Positions 1 to 12,990 of a DNA stretch of 64,000 nucleotides are shown here, one piece after another (positions within the stretch are counted from its first letter, which is position 1; each line of letters starts with the position of its first letter). The notes below the pieces were generated by a model, which saw only the letters and a list, made by a program, of their open reading frames with translations, did no database searches and was not told the origin of the DNA. Origin of the DNA: Strigops habroptila (lineage: Eukaryota > Chordata > Aves > Psittaciformes > Psittacidae); the NCBI RefSeq assembly GCF_004027225.2, contig NC_044288.2:2076719-2140718 (forward strand). The letters run 5' to 3'. The position numbers were made by a program, and so were the translations under genes.

Positions 1-2176
1 CAGTTTATTGTGTTGCATGGAAAGGGAAATGGAAAGATCTATTAAACTTGATTTCAGCAAGCATTCTCCCTTGAAATTTGCTAAAAGTCATTCCGCATTC
101 TCTCATATATTTCCTTGTTCTACATTTGATTTAGTTGCTCAGGAATGTTTCTCAGCCATTTATTAATATGTATTTGGGGAATAATTAGCTCCAAGGAATC
201 ACCGCGCTGGTGTCCCATCCAGTCCATTCTGTGGACTCCTGACCCAAGTGGAGCAGAAAATCAAGACAAGTGTAAGCCTCGTTTGGAAAAGACGCTTTCA
301 TATGGGCCACCAGAAAGATTTCCAAGTCCCCCGCTTCACCCCCCATCCCAAATCTAAACCAACAGATGATAATTCCTGTAGGAACAATCAAAATACCCCT
401 TCTCATCTCCATGGAGCAGATGAAGCAGCTGCTCCTCCAAGGGAAGGATGCTCAATGCTTCCACTGAGCTTAGCAGGAAGCACTCGAGCTGCTGTGTGAG
501 ACCCACGAGCTGCCATCTGCAGCCTGGCATGAAAACGCTGCTCTCTGCTAAGGATGATACTGATAAAGCTATACAGTTTTTACACAAATAAAAATAAACT
601 AGTGACTTTTGAGCAGTCCCTGGCAAAGAGATTATATAGTGTATATATGGGATTGCCTGTAATCAATCCCGGCTTTCAGCCAAACATGCTTACAAAGTTG
701 TATAAAGGAAAAGAATTAAAGTTTTCTAAGCCTATAGCCATGGAGTTCAATGGTTGTAGGGTGAAGGCTGTGTTCATACTCGGGTCTGCCCAAGCAAACA
801 CAGAGTAGCAGCACCCAGGAGCATTGTTCTGCTCCTCTCCCATCTACACCGTAAACTCCCTAAGTACCAAACCCAAGTGGCTCGTTTCATTATAGACGTA
901 AACTTTCTTCACCTTTAGGCATTTCTTGGAGTCTAATTGTAGGTGAAATTACACAGATATGATGCCTAGAGCTCCTGGTACATCTCGTTCTCATTGGCAT
1001 ATGGTACAGACTGGGAAAGGTTAAAGTACATTCTCCTGGTGAGTGAATGACTCTGGGGATATAGAAACTGATAATGATTCCGCCTTAAAACTCCTCAGTT
1101 TAAACTGAGCACAGGTCAATACAAACAAGAGTTGTCACTGTTTTCGGATGGATCTCCTCGGTTCCATGTCTAGTGCTATGGTATATATACTGTACAAATT
1201 GCTCTGCCACCAGAACTGGCAAATAAAAGAGGGGACAAAGGGAAAACACCAGCTAAAGTAACCTTGAAGGAGTGTTTCCTTCATGGTGGCATGGAGAGGC
1301 TGACACTGCCATCCGCAAGCTGCGAGCACAGGGCTACCAGCCACGGCAGTCTGGCACTTCTGAGAGGTGTTTAAAACCCAGAGAGTATTTTACTGGTCCT
1401 TATTAAAACAGAGCCCAGTCTGAGTTCCCAATTTTCAGAATGAATAAAACATCTACCGGCATCAAGTAATGATCCTCATCTGTGATCACTTGCTCTCTGA
1501 TGTGCTGACTAGGACTAGCATTCATGTGTTTATTCTCTTGCAAAGAAATAGGTCTTGAATGAACCATCTGCTAAAGATTCTCCAGACTCTAAGAAATGTT
1601 ACAAGAAAGTGCTTTTCCAGACAAATGTGCTAAAACATTTTGATATGCTTTTTCTCAATTAGCTGCCTTTTTTTTCTCCTTATCATAATATGAAGACTTC
1701 ATGGAAGATTATCTTCATTTCTGAATACTGAAGAGAGGTTGTCTTTATATTCTGGTGTCGGGGGTATTTATACTTATTGAATCACCAGATGATGTTACAT
1801 AGAAACCCCCCATCTCTGGTAAAGAGTGGGCAATCTCGTGATGTGTGACTTTTTAAAGTATTTAGACCTCACTCTCTTGAAAGAGGGTTTGAGAAGTGAC
1901 CCATTGTCTCCTGTACAGTAATCCATGTTGTACTTCAGTTCCCTTCTTCATCCATTATCTGATTTAAGTATGGATCACCTCTAGTGAAGCAAATATGGGT
2001 CTTCTGATCACAGAACTCAGAACGGACACAACGGCATGTCCGTAGATACATGCAAGTCCGGACCTGCCCAGGAGAAACCACTGTCTCCATATGGTTAACA
2101 ACAGGCTGGTGGAGGGTGTATCGTCAAGACAGTGCATTCTCCCTCTGACAGGGAATTCTTAGTTCCTGCCTTGCAG
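1..2176 (-). other. ZBTB8A: Probable long 3' UTR of ZBTB8A
   Basis: This stretch follows the ZBTB8A stop codon in the direction of transcription. It has no convincing coding exon, no CR1 copy and no CpG island, and is moderately AT-rich like a vertebrate 3' UTR. A minus-strand AATAAA lies at positions 9-4, so the transcript could end just at or beyond the window edge, giving a 3' UTR of about 2.2 kb. The UTR assignment is inferred from position and the signal; no transcript is available. Confidence 0.55.
4..9 (-). terminator. ZBTB8A: Poly(A) signal AATAAA, likely ZBTB8A
   Basis: The plus strand reads TTTATT, which is AATAAA on the gene strand, about 2.17 kb after the ZBTB8A stop codon. The cleavage site would fall at or beyond the window edge. 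Confidence 0.45.
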
Positions 2177-4747
2177 CTACCTAATGTTTGGTTTTACTTC
2201 CTTTTCGTCTGCTTCATCCTCACTGTCATCAACTTGCTGAATGACCAAGTCGGTTGACCCATCCTCCACGATCTCCACGTCCGATCTGTTATCTTCCCCA
2301 TAGTGCCACCTGGAATCCTTGTCTCCATCTGGTGGAAATTCCAAGGGTGCTTCCGTCTCCAAGTCAATGCGGATACTGTCTATGCCAGCTTCAGCCAAGC
2401 ACTCATTACAGAGTCTGTAACGCCTCGTCCCCTCTTGGACCACTTGTCCCGTCAGCTCCGTCACGTGGCGCTTACACTTCCTGCAGATGGGCTTGCAAGC
2501 CTGATGAATCTGGGAAAATGGAACAGAATGGATTTGATAATGTATCCACAAAGAAGCGGGGGTTAAGATGACAAAAAGTAGGGTTGGAGTAGTGTGAAAT
2601 GGCAGCGTTAACTCATTTTGAGAGGCAGTAACTGCCCGCTTCAGCGCTGCACCTTTGCAAGCACCAGTTAACAAACAAATTCATCCCCTTTCATACAAAA
2701 TATGCCTCAAACTGACTTCAGCAAACCCAAATTCTCTATTACCTCTTCTTTACAGGAGTCACTCTATCACCCAGATCCACTCACACTGTGGTTAATTACA
2801 CGTTAAACAAATGCTGCAGTTCTGGGGTACGTACCGTTCGGAAGTGGCTGCTGAGGTGATCCAGTCGGCTGAACCTCTTCCCACACGCCTCGCAGGGGTA
2901 CGGCCGCTCCCCCGTGTGGCACCGCAGGTGCCGCTTCAGGTCGGCTTTTCTCTTCACCACGTGAGTGCAGAACGGGCACTTGAACCTCATCCTGGGCAGA
3001 TCATCTGCTGGGAAACGAGGTGGTTTGAAAAAAGAAGTAGATTAATAGCTGAAGGGGGCTACAAGGATGCTGGAGAGGGGCTCTTCATTAGGGACTGTAG
3101 TGATAGGACAAGGGGGATTGGGTCTAAACTTAAACAGGGGAAGTTCAGGTTAGATATAAGGAAGAAGTTCTTCCCTGTGAGGGTGGTGAGGCCCTGGTAC
3201 AGGTTGTCCAGAGAAGTGATAAATGCTCCATCCCTGGCAGTGTTCAAGGCCAGGTTGGACAGAGCCTTGGGTGACATGGTCTAGTGTGAGGTGTTCCTGC
3301 CCATGGCAGGGGATTGGAACTGGATGAGCATTAAGGTCCTTTCCAACTCAAACCAGTCTGATTCTGTGATCACACATCTAGTCATGTAACACTCAGGAAA
3401 AGGCATTTTACAGAGCAGAATGGCAAATTACTTTTATTTCCTAATATTTTATTAGGAAAATATTATCATAGGTCTTTTCAAGCACAGAGAGTGTTTTCCT
3501 GTATGTCACACAGGAGTGAAAGGAGGGGGCTGTTAGCTTTATTACAATGAGCTGGAAAATATCCCCAAAGATCCCAAATTAAATTCATAAGATGAAGCTG
3601 TGGAGCCACTAATGTACTTTGAAAGCTTTAATAAACCAGCTACATCAAAAAGTCAAAATTAATAACAAATAAAGACTTAAACTTTCCAAACTTAGATTCC
3701 TGGACAACCAGCTGGCTTTGTGGATACCGTACACTCAGTAAAGCACATTTACTTGCAGACAGATGCTGAGAGGTGACCGTGCCCCTGCAGCATTAGTGGT
3801 CACTCACCTTCAGCCCAGCTGCCCATGACTCCCAGGATGGAGGGCATGTTCGTGTACTGCTCCTCTGCCTTTGAAGCCTTCAGCTTACTGGAGGAACGCG
3901 GTGATTCATGCTCCGGCTGCGGCACAGCCAGGCTCCTCGGCATCACGTCAGAGCCCTGCCCGTACTGGTAGCCCACGTGAGGAGATTCAGCCTCTGCTTC
4001 AATCTGAACTTGCTCCTCAGCCGGAGCACTGTGCCCGCCGGGCTCAGCTGCCCGCTCCTCCAGCTTGCTGGACTTATAGTGCAGGATGTCGGAGGGCGGC
4101 TGTGGCCCCGGGTGCCGCGGTTTCTTTCCGGTGTCCTGCCGTTGCTCATGTTTGGGCAGCTGCTGTGGGGTGTTCCTCGGAGTAGTTGGGTAGTAGCTGA
4201 AACCACTCCATGCGTTCCCGCTCATCATACACGTCCCTTGCTCTGGGCTCAAGTGTGAGTGTGGGGGGCTGCTCTCTGCCCTCCAGCCTGAGCTGTACAA
4301 ACAGGATCGGTCCACACCATTTGAATTGACATCTTTATCTGACAGACTGAAGTAACGATCCTTCTCCTTCTCACTGATGTCCAGGGAGGACTTGATGAAG
4401 GTTTTACACACGCTGATAACGTCGGTCATCTGCAGGTAGCTGGCAGCAGACATGACCTCAATGACGTTCTGACCCGTCAGAGACAGTTTCCCTGAATACA
4501 CAAAGTCCAGGATAACTGTGAACGTGTCGGGAGAAAACGCCTGGAATGTGGCTGTCGTCGACTGGCTCGTCTCCTTCGAGCTCTGGGAGAGCAGCATCTT
4601 GAAATAGCCGCTGCTGGCAAAGAGCACATTGCGATGTGCTTTGAAGACCTTCCCCTCCACCAGGATATTGCAGTCGCAGAACAAGTCCTGCCTGCGCTGC
4701 TCATTCAGTTGCTGCAAGAGGTGAAACTGGTGAGAAGAAATCTCCAT
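2177..4747 (-). CDS. ZBTB8A: ZBTB8A, BTB/POZ and C2H2 zinc-finger protein
   Basis: Nuclear BTB-zinc-finger protein, probably a transcriptional regulator. Coding exons on the minus strand are 4747-3808, 3004-2835 and 2509-2177 (480 residues, TAG stop). All junctions are GT-AG and in phase: GAA-G joins AT-GAT to give E-D-D-L-P-R, and the second junction reads R-T|I-H-Q-A-C. A 5' UTR acceptor precedes the start codon, so this exon begins at 4775. The BTB domain covers about residues 14-130 ([20 protein letters not shown]). Two C2H2 fingers lie at about 321-343 and 349-372, joined by a TGERPYP linker and followed by paired CxxC motifs (CRKC, CNEC). The C-terminus KPNIR matches mammalian ZBTB8A. 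The end of exon 1 adds about 40 residues that I do not recall in the 441-residue human protein. The neighbouring ZBTB8B is a paralogue on the same strand. Confidence 0.95.
3042..3374 (+). mobile_element. CR1 LINE fragment, 3' end
   Basis: A 5'-truncated CR1 copy in ZBTB8A intron 1, antisense to the gene. It contains the typical run from the AAGGAAGAAGTTCTTCCCTG segment through the TCCCTGGCAGTGTTCAAGG segment to a tail of the TTCCAACTCAAACCAGTCTG type. It lies 38 bp from the acceptor of the zinc-finger exon, on that exon's upstream side. Confidence 0.9.
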
Positions 4748-4775
4748 TCCAGAGCAGCTGAAACGAAGCGTCGCT

Positions 4776-6215
4776 CTGAAAAATAAAGAAAACCATTAAG
4801 ACTCTCGACTTCAGCGTTGTGCAACTCAGCCACTGATGTCAGGCCCGATTTTGCAGTTACCCTTATGAATAATGTGATTTATTTTAATCACAGCATGCAC
4901 AGCCAGACGTTCTCAGGAGAGAACCGCGATAGAGCAGCCGGCTCGGCACACGCCGCGCGGCGGGGACGCGTGTGCTGCAGCCGGCAGCGTCTCCTTCCGA
5001 GGCTGCAGGGCCGGGGGGTGCAGCCCGCTGGGCTCCGCGCCCGCCACACGCTCTTCGGGGAGACGAGGAGCGCTGCAGCTCCCCCGGGCCGGGACCGCGT
5101 CCGCGCCGCGAACCGCCGGTACCGCATCGCCGGCAAAAGGGACCAGAACCGGGACCCGGCGGCAGCAGCTCCCCGGCGGGCGCAGCCCTCCCGGCCCGGG
5201 CTCGCCCGGCATTGGCGGAGGCCGCCGTCACTCACCCGCCCGCCCGGCCGCATTGGCCGCTCAGCCCTCGGCTGCCCGGGCCGCCCGGCGCCGCCGGACC
5301 CGCCCGCCGAAGCGCGGAGGCGCCTGGTGACTGCGCGGGGCCCCTCCTGCCGCGGGCACCGCAGCGCCCGCGACCGCCGGTGCTGCGAGCGGATGTGCGC
5401 TGCCCTCCGAGCGGAGCGGGGCAGGGCTCGGCTGGGTTGGGCGTGCAGCCCGGAGCTGCCCGCGGTACCGGAGCCCCGGCTGCCGCTCCACTGGAGCTCC
5501 CCGCCAAGCTGCTGCTGCCGCCGCCGCTCGGTGCCGGGCGCCCGGCGTGTCCCGAGCCGTGCCCGCCCCGGCTGCCCGCAGCCTCCCCGCGCTGCCGGCG
5601 CCCCTCCCGCCGCGCCCCCGCCGCCCGCTCCCGCGCAGCCCTTTGTTGCCGCGCCCGGTTCCTTCCAGCCGCGCCCGGGGCTGCAAATGGCGCCCGCGGA
5701 GGACGTCGCGCAGCCCGAGCCACGATCGGCTCCGCGGGGCCGCCGCGCACGGACCCCGCAGCCCGCGGAGCCCGGAGCCGCCCTCGCAGCGGGGCTCGCT
5801 CCGGGGCCGATTCCGCCCCCAAATCCCAACGCCCGGCCCGGCCTTACCGGCGTGCTGGAGCCGCCACTCACCGGGCGGGTCCTGCGGGCGGCTGCCGCTG
5901 AGCCGAGGGGAGCGGGCGGTGGGTGCGGGGTCCCCGGCCCCGCGTCGGGGCTGGCGGTGGCTGGAGGCGACGCGCCGGTCCCGCAGCCCCGAGAGCCCGA
6001 ACGGGAGAGAAACAAAAGGTATTTGCTGACGTGGGCGTTGGACAGAGACGCCCGAGGGCCGGGGACACAGTTAAAGGGGCAACGCACCGATTGCCGGCGC
6101 AGCCCAGCGGCTGCCTCCGCCCGCCCGCCCGCCGCCGGGGCCGCTCGCGTCGCCCCGCACCCACTCGCCGCCCGGGAGGGAGGCGATGCCCCCAGCGCTC
6201 CCTGCTCACACCTTC
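4776..6215 (-). promoter_or_regulatory. ZBTB8A: CpG-island promoter and 5' noncoding exon(s) of ZBTB8A
   Basis: A dense CpG island begins near 4915 and runs to about 6215, upstream of the ZBTB8A start codon. Two CCAAT boxes read correctly on the gene strand at 5215-5211 and 5256-5252. Since the start-codon exon begins with an acceptor at 4775, at least one noncoding exon must lie here. Minus-strand donors of GTGAGT/GTAAGG type are visible with exon ends near 5236, 5848 and 5872, suggesting alternative first exons. The start site itself cannot be fixed from sequence. Confidence 0.65.
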
Positions 6216-7290
6216 ACAGGTAGCAGGGGCCTTGGTGACCCAAATCCTCTCTTTTTCCCTTTGCAGCCTCCTCTAAAAGAGATGCAACATCGGTTTTTCC
6301 ATGTGCACATCTGTGATCTGGACAAACCCAGTACCTGAGCTTCTCACCTTCCCTCAGTCGAAGTTTGGTTTCTTTCTCCTTCCTCTTCTTACCCTCAAGG
6401 TCTTTTCCTTTTAGTGCTCTTGACACCCCAGTTATTTCTCACAAATACTTGTTTTCCCATGGGAGCCATTCTGCCTCTCCCTTATCTTTTGTGTCCTTTT
6501 CAGCCTTCCCTTCCATGAACTCAAGTCGCTAGATCTTGAAACAATTGTTCCTTTCCCCACTGTAGCAAAAGACATCTAAAGACTCTTTCCCCTGCTAGAA
6601 ACATTCTGCCACTGTATCATATACAATTATTCACATTCAGTTTGTATCCATTTCTCTGAACAATGTTTTTCACCAGCCCAATTCCTGCCGTTTTAATAAA
6701 CATCCTTTCTTAAACCATCTAAAGCTGTGGGTTTGGAGATTCTGCCTCCTTTTAAACACACTTTAAAACCTTCTCTGAGACCTGTTCTCACACAAGACCC
6801 CGCTCTGTACCTGACCAGCTGGATGAATCATCCTTGATCACGAAAGCAGTTGAAATTTACACAGTATTTCACATGGATCTTTGCAGTCCACTGGGCAACG
6901 GTGTTAATTATCAACTGAAGCCACTTCCATGGGGGGTACCTACACCTGAGCCGCCTCCTCCAGCCATGGCACATCACAGGTCCATGCTCATCCTCTGCTT
7001 GGCATCGCCTGCAAATTTCCTGTCGTTTATCTTGCTTTTACATCAGAGGCTCAAGAATGTATCAGCAGAAGTGATTCCAAAGACCATTAGCATCTTTGTC
7101 CTTGTCATTCCCTGCTGAGGGTAACGCAGCACAACCCCAGCCCCCAGCTCCTCACAGCTCTTGCCATTGATAGTGCACACTCATTGCAGAACGTAATGGG
7201 AACCTGCAGTGGGTCAGGGAGGGAAAAGAGAAAGGATAAAAGTCTGGTGCAGCTTTGTACCAATGTCTGCAGAGCGAGAGGGTCCAAGCC
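6216..7290. other. Intergenic, no gene seen
   Basis: Sequence between the ZBTB8A CpG island and a CR1 fragment. Only short open frames occur and no recognisable exon or repeat was found. Confidence 0.5.
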
Positions 7291-7291
7291 A

Positions 7292-7464
7292 GGAAAAAAT
7301 CACAGAATCCCAGCCTGGTTTGGGCTGAAGGGACCTTAAAGCTCAGCCAGTCCAATGGGCAGGGACACCTTCCACTAGAGCAGGTTGCTCCAAGCCCCTG
7401 TGTCCAACCTGGCCTTGAACACTGCCAGGGATGGGGCAGCCACAGCTTCTCTGGGCACTTTATT
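7292..7464 (-). mobile_element. CR1 LINE fragment, 3' end
   Basis: Reverse-complement CR1 3' segment. It starts at the tail (CACAGAATCCCAGCCTGG), passes through the AGAGCAGGTTGCTCC and CCTTGAACACTGCCAGGGAT landmarks and is truncated at the CTTCTCTGGGCAC segment. It lies beyond the probable 3' end of ZBTB8B. Confidence 0.9.
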
Positions 7465-7920
7465 AAAATGACCTAGTGCTGATACCATAATTATTAACAC
7501 ACATTCTGCATTGTCTGCCCTGGGTTTTGGTAACCAAATGTCACTTCTTCATGAAGATCCCAAGCCGCATCCTTCTTGTGTTCTGGCACAAATACAAACG
7601 CTTGTTTGGCCTCCAGGTCACCAGATCACTTTTCCAAATGGAAAGGAAATGGTGATGCCCTGTCCCAAAGCACTGAGCACAGGGAGGAATCTTCCCTCTG
7701 CCAGCACACCCAGCAGCCCACCTTCAACAGAGCACAGAGCCTGGGGGAATTGGAGGTTTGATGTGGCATTAGCAGAGGCAGCACAAGCATCACCTCTGAG
7801 TAGCTTCACCAGGAACCCAAATCCTAACCCTGGACCAACAGAATTCCATTAGACATGGAAAAATACTCATTTTCCATGGAAAAAAGGGGGGGGAAAAGTA
7901 TGTTTACTGTGAGATTAGTA

Positions 7921-7926
7921 TTTATT
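7921..7926 (-). terminator. ZBTB8B: Poly(A) signal AATAAA, likely ZBTB8B
   Basis: TTTATT on the plus strand is AATAAA on the gene strand, at the far end of a repeat-free stretch of about 5 kb after the ZBTB8B stop codon. Nearer signals cannot be excluded. Confidence 0.4.
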
Positions 7927-10900
7927 TAATGTTTTCTGTTCTTTAACTAGAAAAGAACCAGACTACAGACAACAATATAAACATATATAGTGTACACACA
8001 ACTTAACATACAGTAAAGATGAACTCAGTAATGCCCCACTGTAGAAAAAACACCATTACAAAAAGCACTTAAAGACCTGATCCCCACCCCTTACAAAGGG
8101 TAAACGTGTGGTGGTGATGCACAGGAGTTCTCAGCTTTGGTTCAATTTGCTTTTCTCTCTTCCACCCTCACAGACATCCCACAGCGCGGCAGGTACATTG
8201 GGAGAAAACATCAGCACGTCTGTTACTGATCCATGGAAAACATCCAGTTATTAAACCTGAAAAGGCTGCTGGGGTCACTCAGCCCCACGGAGCACATCCC
8301 AAGCTGTCTGTGAGTGCTGCAAAGCTGACACCACAGACACCCTCAGCTCAAAGCATCTTCTTCCCATACAGAACTATTGATCCCAAATACCTGTGGAAGC
8401 AGAGTGCTGGCTATCAACTCCTGGCACTCTGCTTTCTCACCAAAACAATCTGCTTAACACTGGGTACTGCATTGCTTGGTTTTGGTTTTAGAAGTACCCT
8501 TATTTTGCTTGTATTGGAGCACTTTTTGCTCATAATCATCATCTGCTACATTTTAAAGTTCAGTAAACAGCAAAAGGAGAGTTAAAACAGGAATAAAACA
8601 TCAAAGATGGACATTCAGAGAAAGCCTGAAAGGAAACTGAGTTGCACACACCAGATTCAGATGGGACAGATGAGAACATACAGATGGCCTCCAGTATATT
8701 GCCCTGGGGTGTTTGGGGACAGCATTTACAGTTCCTGTGTCTGGCACGTTATTTTGAGAGAGGTTTTCTGGGGGTGGCTGTTTGGTTTAATTCTTTCTTT
8801 TTAACTCATCAGTATCCAAACACCTGCCTGTAACAACTAATGAACCCCAAAGAAGTTGCTGTGTTCAGGGGTGTTTCACAGGCAACTTCAGCTGGATCCA
8901 AACCCCTTTAATACTACCAAATGAAGAATTCCCAGACACTTCTGAACCAAAAAGTATAAACCTACAGATCCCAAGACAAGAAAAGTAAACAGATTTCACT
9001 GCTTGAATGAAAACAGTGGAAAGGAAGAAGGAGTTATTCCATTTTTCTTTGATTCAGGATATTCCAAACCAACAGGTAAATCCAGGTTTTAAATATCAGA
9101 GTTTGTGAAATATCCACTATAATTCCAAATTATCTTTGAATATTTGGACAGAATATTTGGGAGGCTGCTCCCCCTCCTGCACCCGTTTTATTGCAGGTGT
9201 TTGACAGGGTTTTCTTCCAGCTGCTGCCCAGTTGTGTGGCTTTTGCTCACCCAACATGAAAAATGAAAAGCTTGAAAAAGAGTTTTAAAAGTTCAGGTGA
9301 TTATAAAACTACAAAAACTGGTGAGGGAACCAGTGCTCTTAATATAAAAGATATTTTAACACCCTCCCACCCCCAAGTCAGCTGGTTTGTAAGTTGACAG
9401 CTTCCTTTTCATCCTTTCCTACCAAGGATCAGCATCTTGCTTGCAAACAGTCACCAGAAGTGGATATATTCATTCCTCATCCCTAGAAATCAAACTGGAG
9501 CCTTATTCCAGACACTCCCAGGTTTGGTCAGGCAACTTTTGAGTGGTAAAAAATAAAATCAAAGCAACCCTCATGGAGAGTTTTATTTTCTAGACAATAA
9601 AAAAGCTCCAAGATCCACAGAATAGTTAAGTCAGTTCTACAAATAAGGTTTGGTTTCTAAGAATTCCTCATTTCATCTAGACCAAAGGACCTCAGTTATG
9701 AAACTGCCTTACAAAACAGCAGGAAATTCAATGACCACATTTGGAAGATTTACAAGGTCTTGCACCAAGATGTTAAATGCACCAAAAATACCAGTGCAGC
9801 ATGTATCCCTTTCATGAAATACAGTGCAATTATGTGCAAAAGTCCATTCAAACACATAATCCCAAACAAAGTCAGTGAGGCCGAGCCAAGACTTCAAGCT
9901 ACAGAGTCTGCAGGGCCTTTAAAAACCTTTGAGAAAGAGATTATATTAGAAATAACTTCCCTAAACCCATTATTTTTGATTCTTCATCAAGCACCATATG
10001 AATATTGTAAACCAGCCACATCCTTTTCTCAAAGCTTGTGGAGGTTGGATCTACAGTGAAAGATTTAAGGAAAAACATCCAAAAAACTAAGTGGAAAGCA
10101 CAGCAAACAGATTTATATGAACACCCGGTCACAAGAACGGGCCTAAACTACATCCTAAGTACAAAGGCTGAAGGACTCCACTGAAAACGAAGCAGCACAA
10201 CATGACAGTTCAACAGGAAACACCATCGTGGTGGTCACCTTCAGCCCGGCACGTGAACCCCCCACCCGCACCCCTTCCCCGTGGTACACACACCTCAGCA
10301 CAGAGCCATTCTCTACGCACAAGACACACAAGAACAATCTCTAAGACCAAGGAAAGCTCAAGTAAAAGGGCTGAAGGTCTCTTCCTGCAGCTCTTACAAC
10401 ACAGACTTTCACAAGAGGTTTGTTTTCCCTACTCTGAGTGTCTTCAGTTTCAGAGTCAGCCATGGGAGAAGCTGAATCTCCCAACAGTTTGTGCTGCACC
10501 AGTCAGAACCATGCTCGGCCAATAGTCCATGTCTAGTGGCTTCTACCAATATTTACAATGAGGTGGCACCTTCATGCTAGAATGAACAGAAACTGGGATG
10601 CCTGGCCACTAAATACCAGTTTGGATCCCTATTTACATTCTTACCCCACTTCCATTAGCAAGTTTGTCTCCCAACACAGATAATCTGTGACTCTTTTCCA
10701 GGTGTTCGCACATGCAGAAGTTCACCCTTAAGCAGATAACCCCCAAAATACCCTCTGATGTTGGATGGACTCAACAAAGACCTAGTAGTACCCCAAAGGC
10801 TTAGCCCTGCTCAGCTGGAGGGGGGGTCTGCAATGTGCCACCAGGATTTACAGCCCCCTGTTTTGCTCAGATATGCAAAAGCCCCAAGGACCCGAAACCA

Positions 10901-12990
10901 GAGGTCGGCTCCAACTCTGGCATCTACATGAGCTCGCATTTGATGGTCTTGATTTAGATGACTAAAAGAAGGGTATTGAGCCCTGGAGTTTTAAAGATGA
11001 TGTCCCAGTGATTTGTCTATGATGATTTGTGTCACTATGACACTGTTCAACTATTACAAACTCAGATTTACAGATGACCTGGAAGAGGGGCTACTGAAAG
11101 CTCATGCAACTGAAATTACAGCCTGTGATGCCAGGATCTCCTTGTGAAGGTGGCACTCAAGACCAGACCCTTTCAAAGCAAGTCTTGTTCCCTTCTGCTG
11201 TTTTCAGGAATCAGCAGGAAAGTGATTGTTTCAAAAGCAGCTTGTTTCTTCTCTCCTCACCCTACCCCATCTGGCAATGAATTCTCAACTGCATTTGTGA
11301 GACCAGAATCACTGCCCTCGAGCAAATTGCAACATCACTGCAGGATGAAGCAGATAGAGGAGCTGAATTGTTCTTTTTCAGTATGTCAAATAAAAGCACA
11401 AGATGTGCAAAAATAATTCTAACTAGTTAGATCAGAGGGCTTTTCGAGTTTTAGGTCCCGTCTAACGCTTGGCAAGTGTAAAGTCTTTACACTAAAACCT
11501 GAGGAAGCATTCACTGCCTTGTTAAGTGGGAGGAACTGCTCACTCTTAGTCAGCCACAGGCTTCTGATCTAGCACTTACTCCAGCTAGAAAGACTCCTAC
11601 AACTTGCCTTTTCATAGAAACACTTATGAACACCACAGTAAAGAAGCATTAACAGTCTTATTTCACAGTATATTTCAGTTTTGCCTCTTCGTTAGGAAAC
11701 AGAAGGTTATCCATAAGCAAACAAGCTTTCTGGTGGTGGAGTGTTTTCTTCTAAAGCTTCCCAGCCTGATCTTGGATAGCTTCTATCAGTTTGCTACTGG
11801 AAAGGTAAAAAAGATCTCACCTCCTTTGGAAACCAGCCTTTATCTATCTCAGCAAAGAAGCAGGAGGCTCACACTAGAGGTTTTTGTAAAAAACAAAACC
11901 AAAACACAAATACTTGGATATATTCACACAACAACGTAAACCATGAGAAGGATCATCAAAGACTGAAAGAAAATAGAGTAAAAGAGAAAGAAAAGGATTT
12001 GCATACAAAGAAACTAGTCAAGAATTCTGAGACTTCCTACCCAATAGCTTCAAAAAGGGTCATCGGAGCTCTTTTATACACATAGCTCAGACATTTATAT
12101 TTAACTACTCCTCAGCTACAACAGGGGTGAATGTGGCTACTTCATCTGCCACCACCACAGCTCCCATGGGACCTGACTGACAGCTTTCCACTTCTACCAT
12201 CAAAAGCTGAAGAGAATTGGGCTCAGTTCACTTAGTCTAAATGGAGAGACCAGGACACGCACCACCATAATGTGTGCTTAAGCCAAGACTACCAAACGAC
12301 ATCAGACACACATCTGAAGCTCTGGAGTCTGAGCTCTTTGAGAAAGGAAGATGCAGTAAAAACAATTCAGAAGGAGAAGCTTCTTTTCTAAATACCTGCA
12401 AAGTTAAGGTCAGATGAAATGTATTTATTCTTACTGTCTATGCTCTCAGCAGCAGCACGGTTTTGTTCTCCTGGGTGTCTGCCCTGGTTTCCAGGTCAAA
12501 TCCAGTCTAAATAAACACTTAACCTTTACAATTTAGGGAATACTGTCCTACTACAGAAGGATCGCAGCTTAGTTTAGAAAAGGCCCAAGGTGATGGGTAA
12601 AAAGCACATTTCTTTTAATGTAATCTTCAGAGAGAAGATGGGCCCCCTTTCAGATCAGGGATTAAGGACCACGACAGCATTATTTGAAGAGACCTGATAT
12701 CAAAACACCACAGAGATGTTCTATCCATAAAATCAAGACTAGGAGGCAGACACACCACTGGAGATTGCACAAGTACAACCTTTGTGAACCCCAGACAGCA
12801 GATTCTTCACAGATTTCTGGTGCACAGCACTGAAAAGTATTAAAAATTCCAATTCTCCCCACTTTTCTATTAAAAAAATGGAATAATAAAAAACAGCAGA
12901 GTGTCACTAACTGGGCAAATACTCAGTTTTCTGTCACAGACTGACCACTGTCACAGAGACACTTCAAATGCTCCCACTCTCCTCTCACTG
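7927..12990 (-). other. ZBTB8B: Probable long 3' UTR of ZBTB8B
   Basis: About 5 kb downstream of the ZBTB8B stop codon has no CR1 insertion, CpG island or convincing coding exon, whereas CR1 copies are present on both flanks. This is what one expects of a long BTB-gene 3' UTR, but transcript evidence is lacking and part could be intergenic. Confidence 0.45.

Noticed and set aside
4817-6223. Long overlapping open frames (up to 468 codons +, 399 codons -) across the ZBTB8A CpG island
   Set aside because: Composition is Arg/Ala/Pro/Gly-rich in every frame, there is no domain, and the region behaves as a promoter. These are GC-content artefacts.
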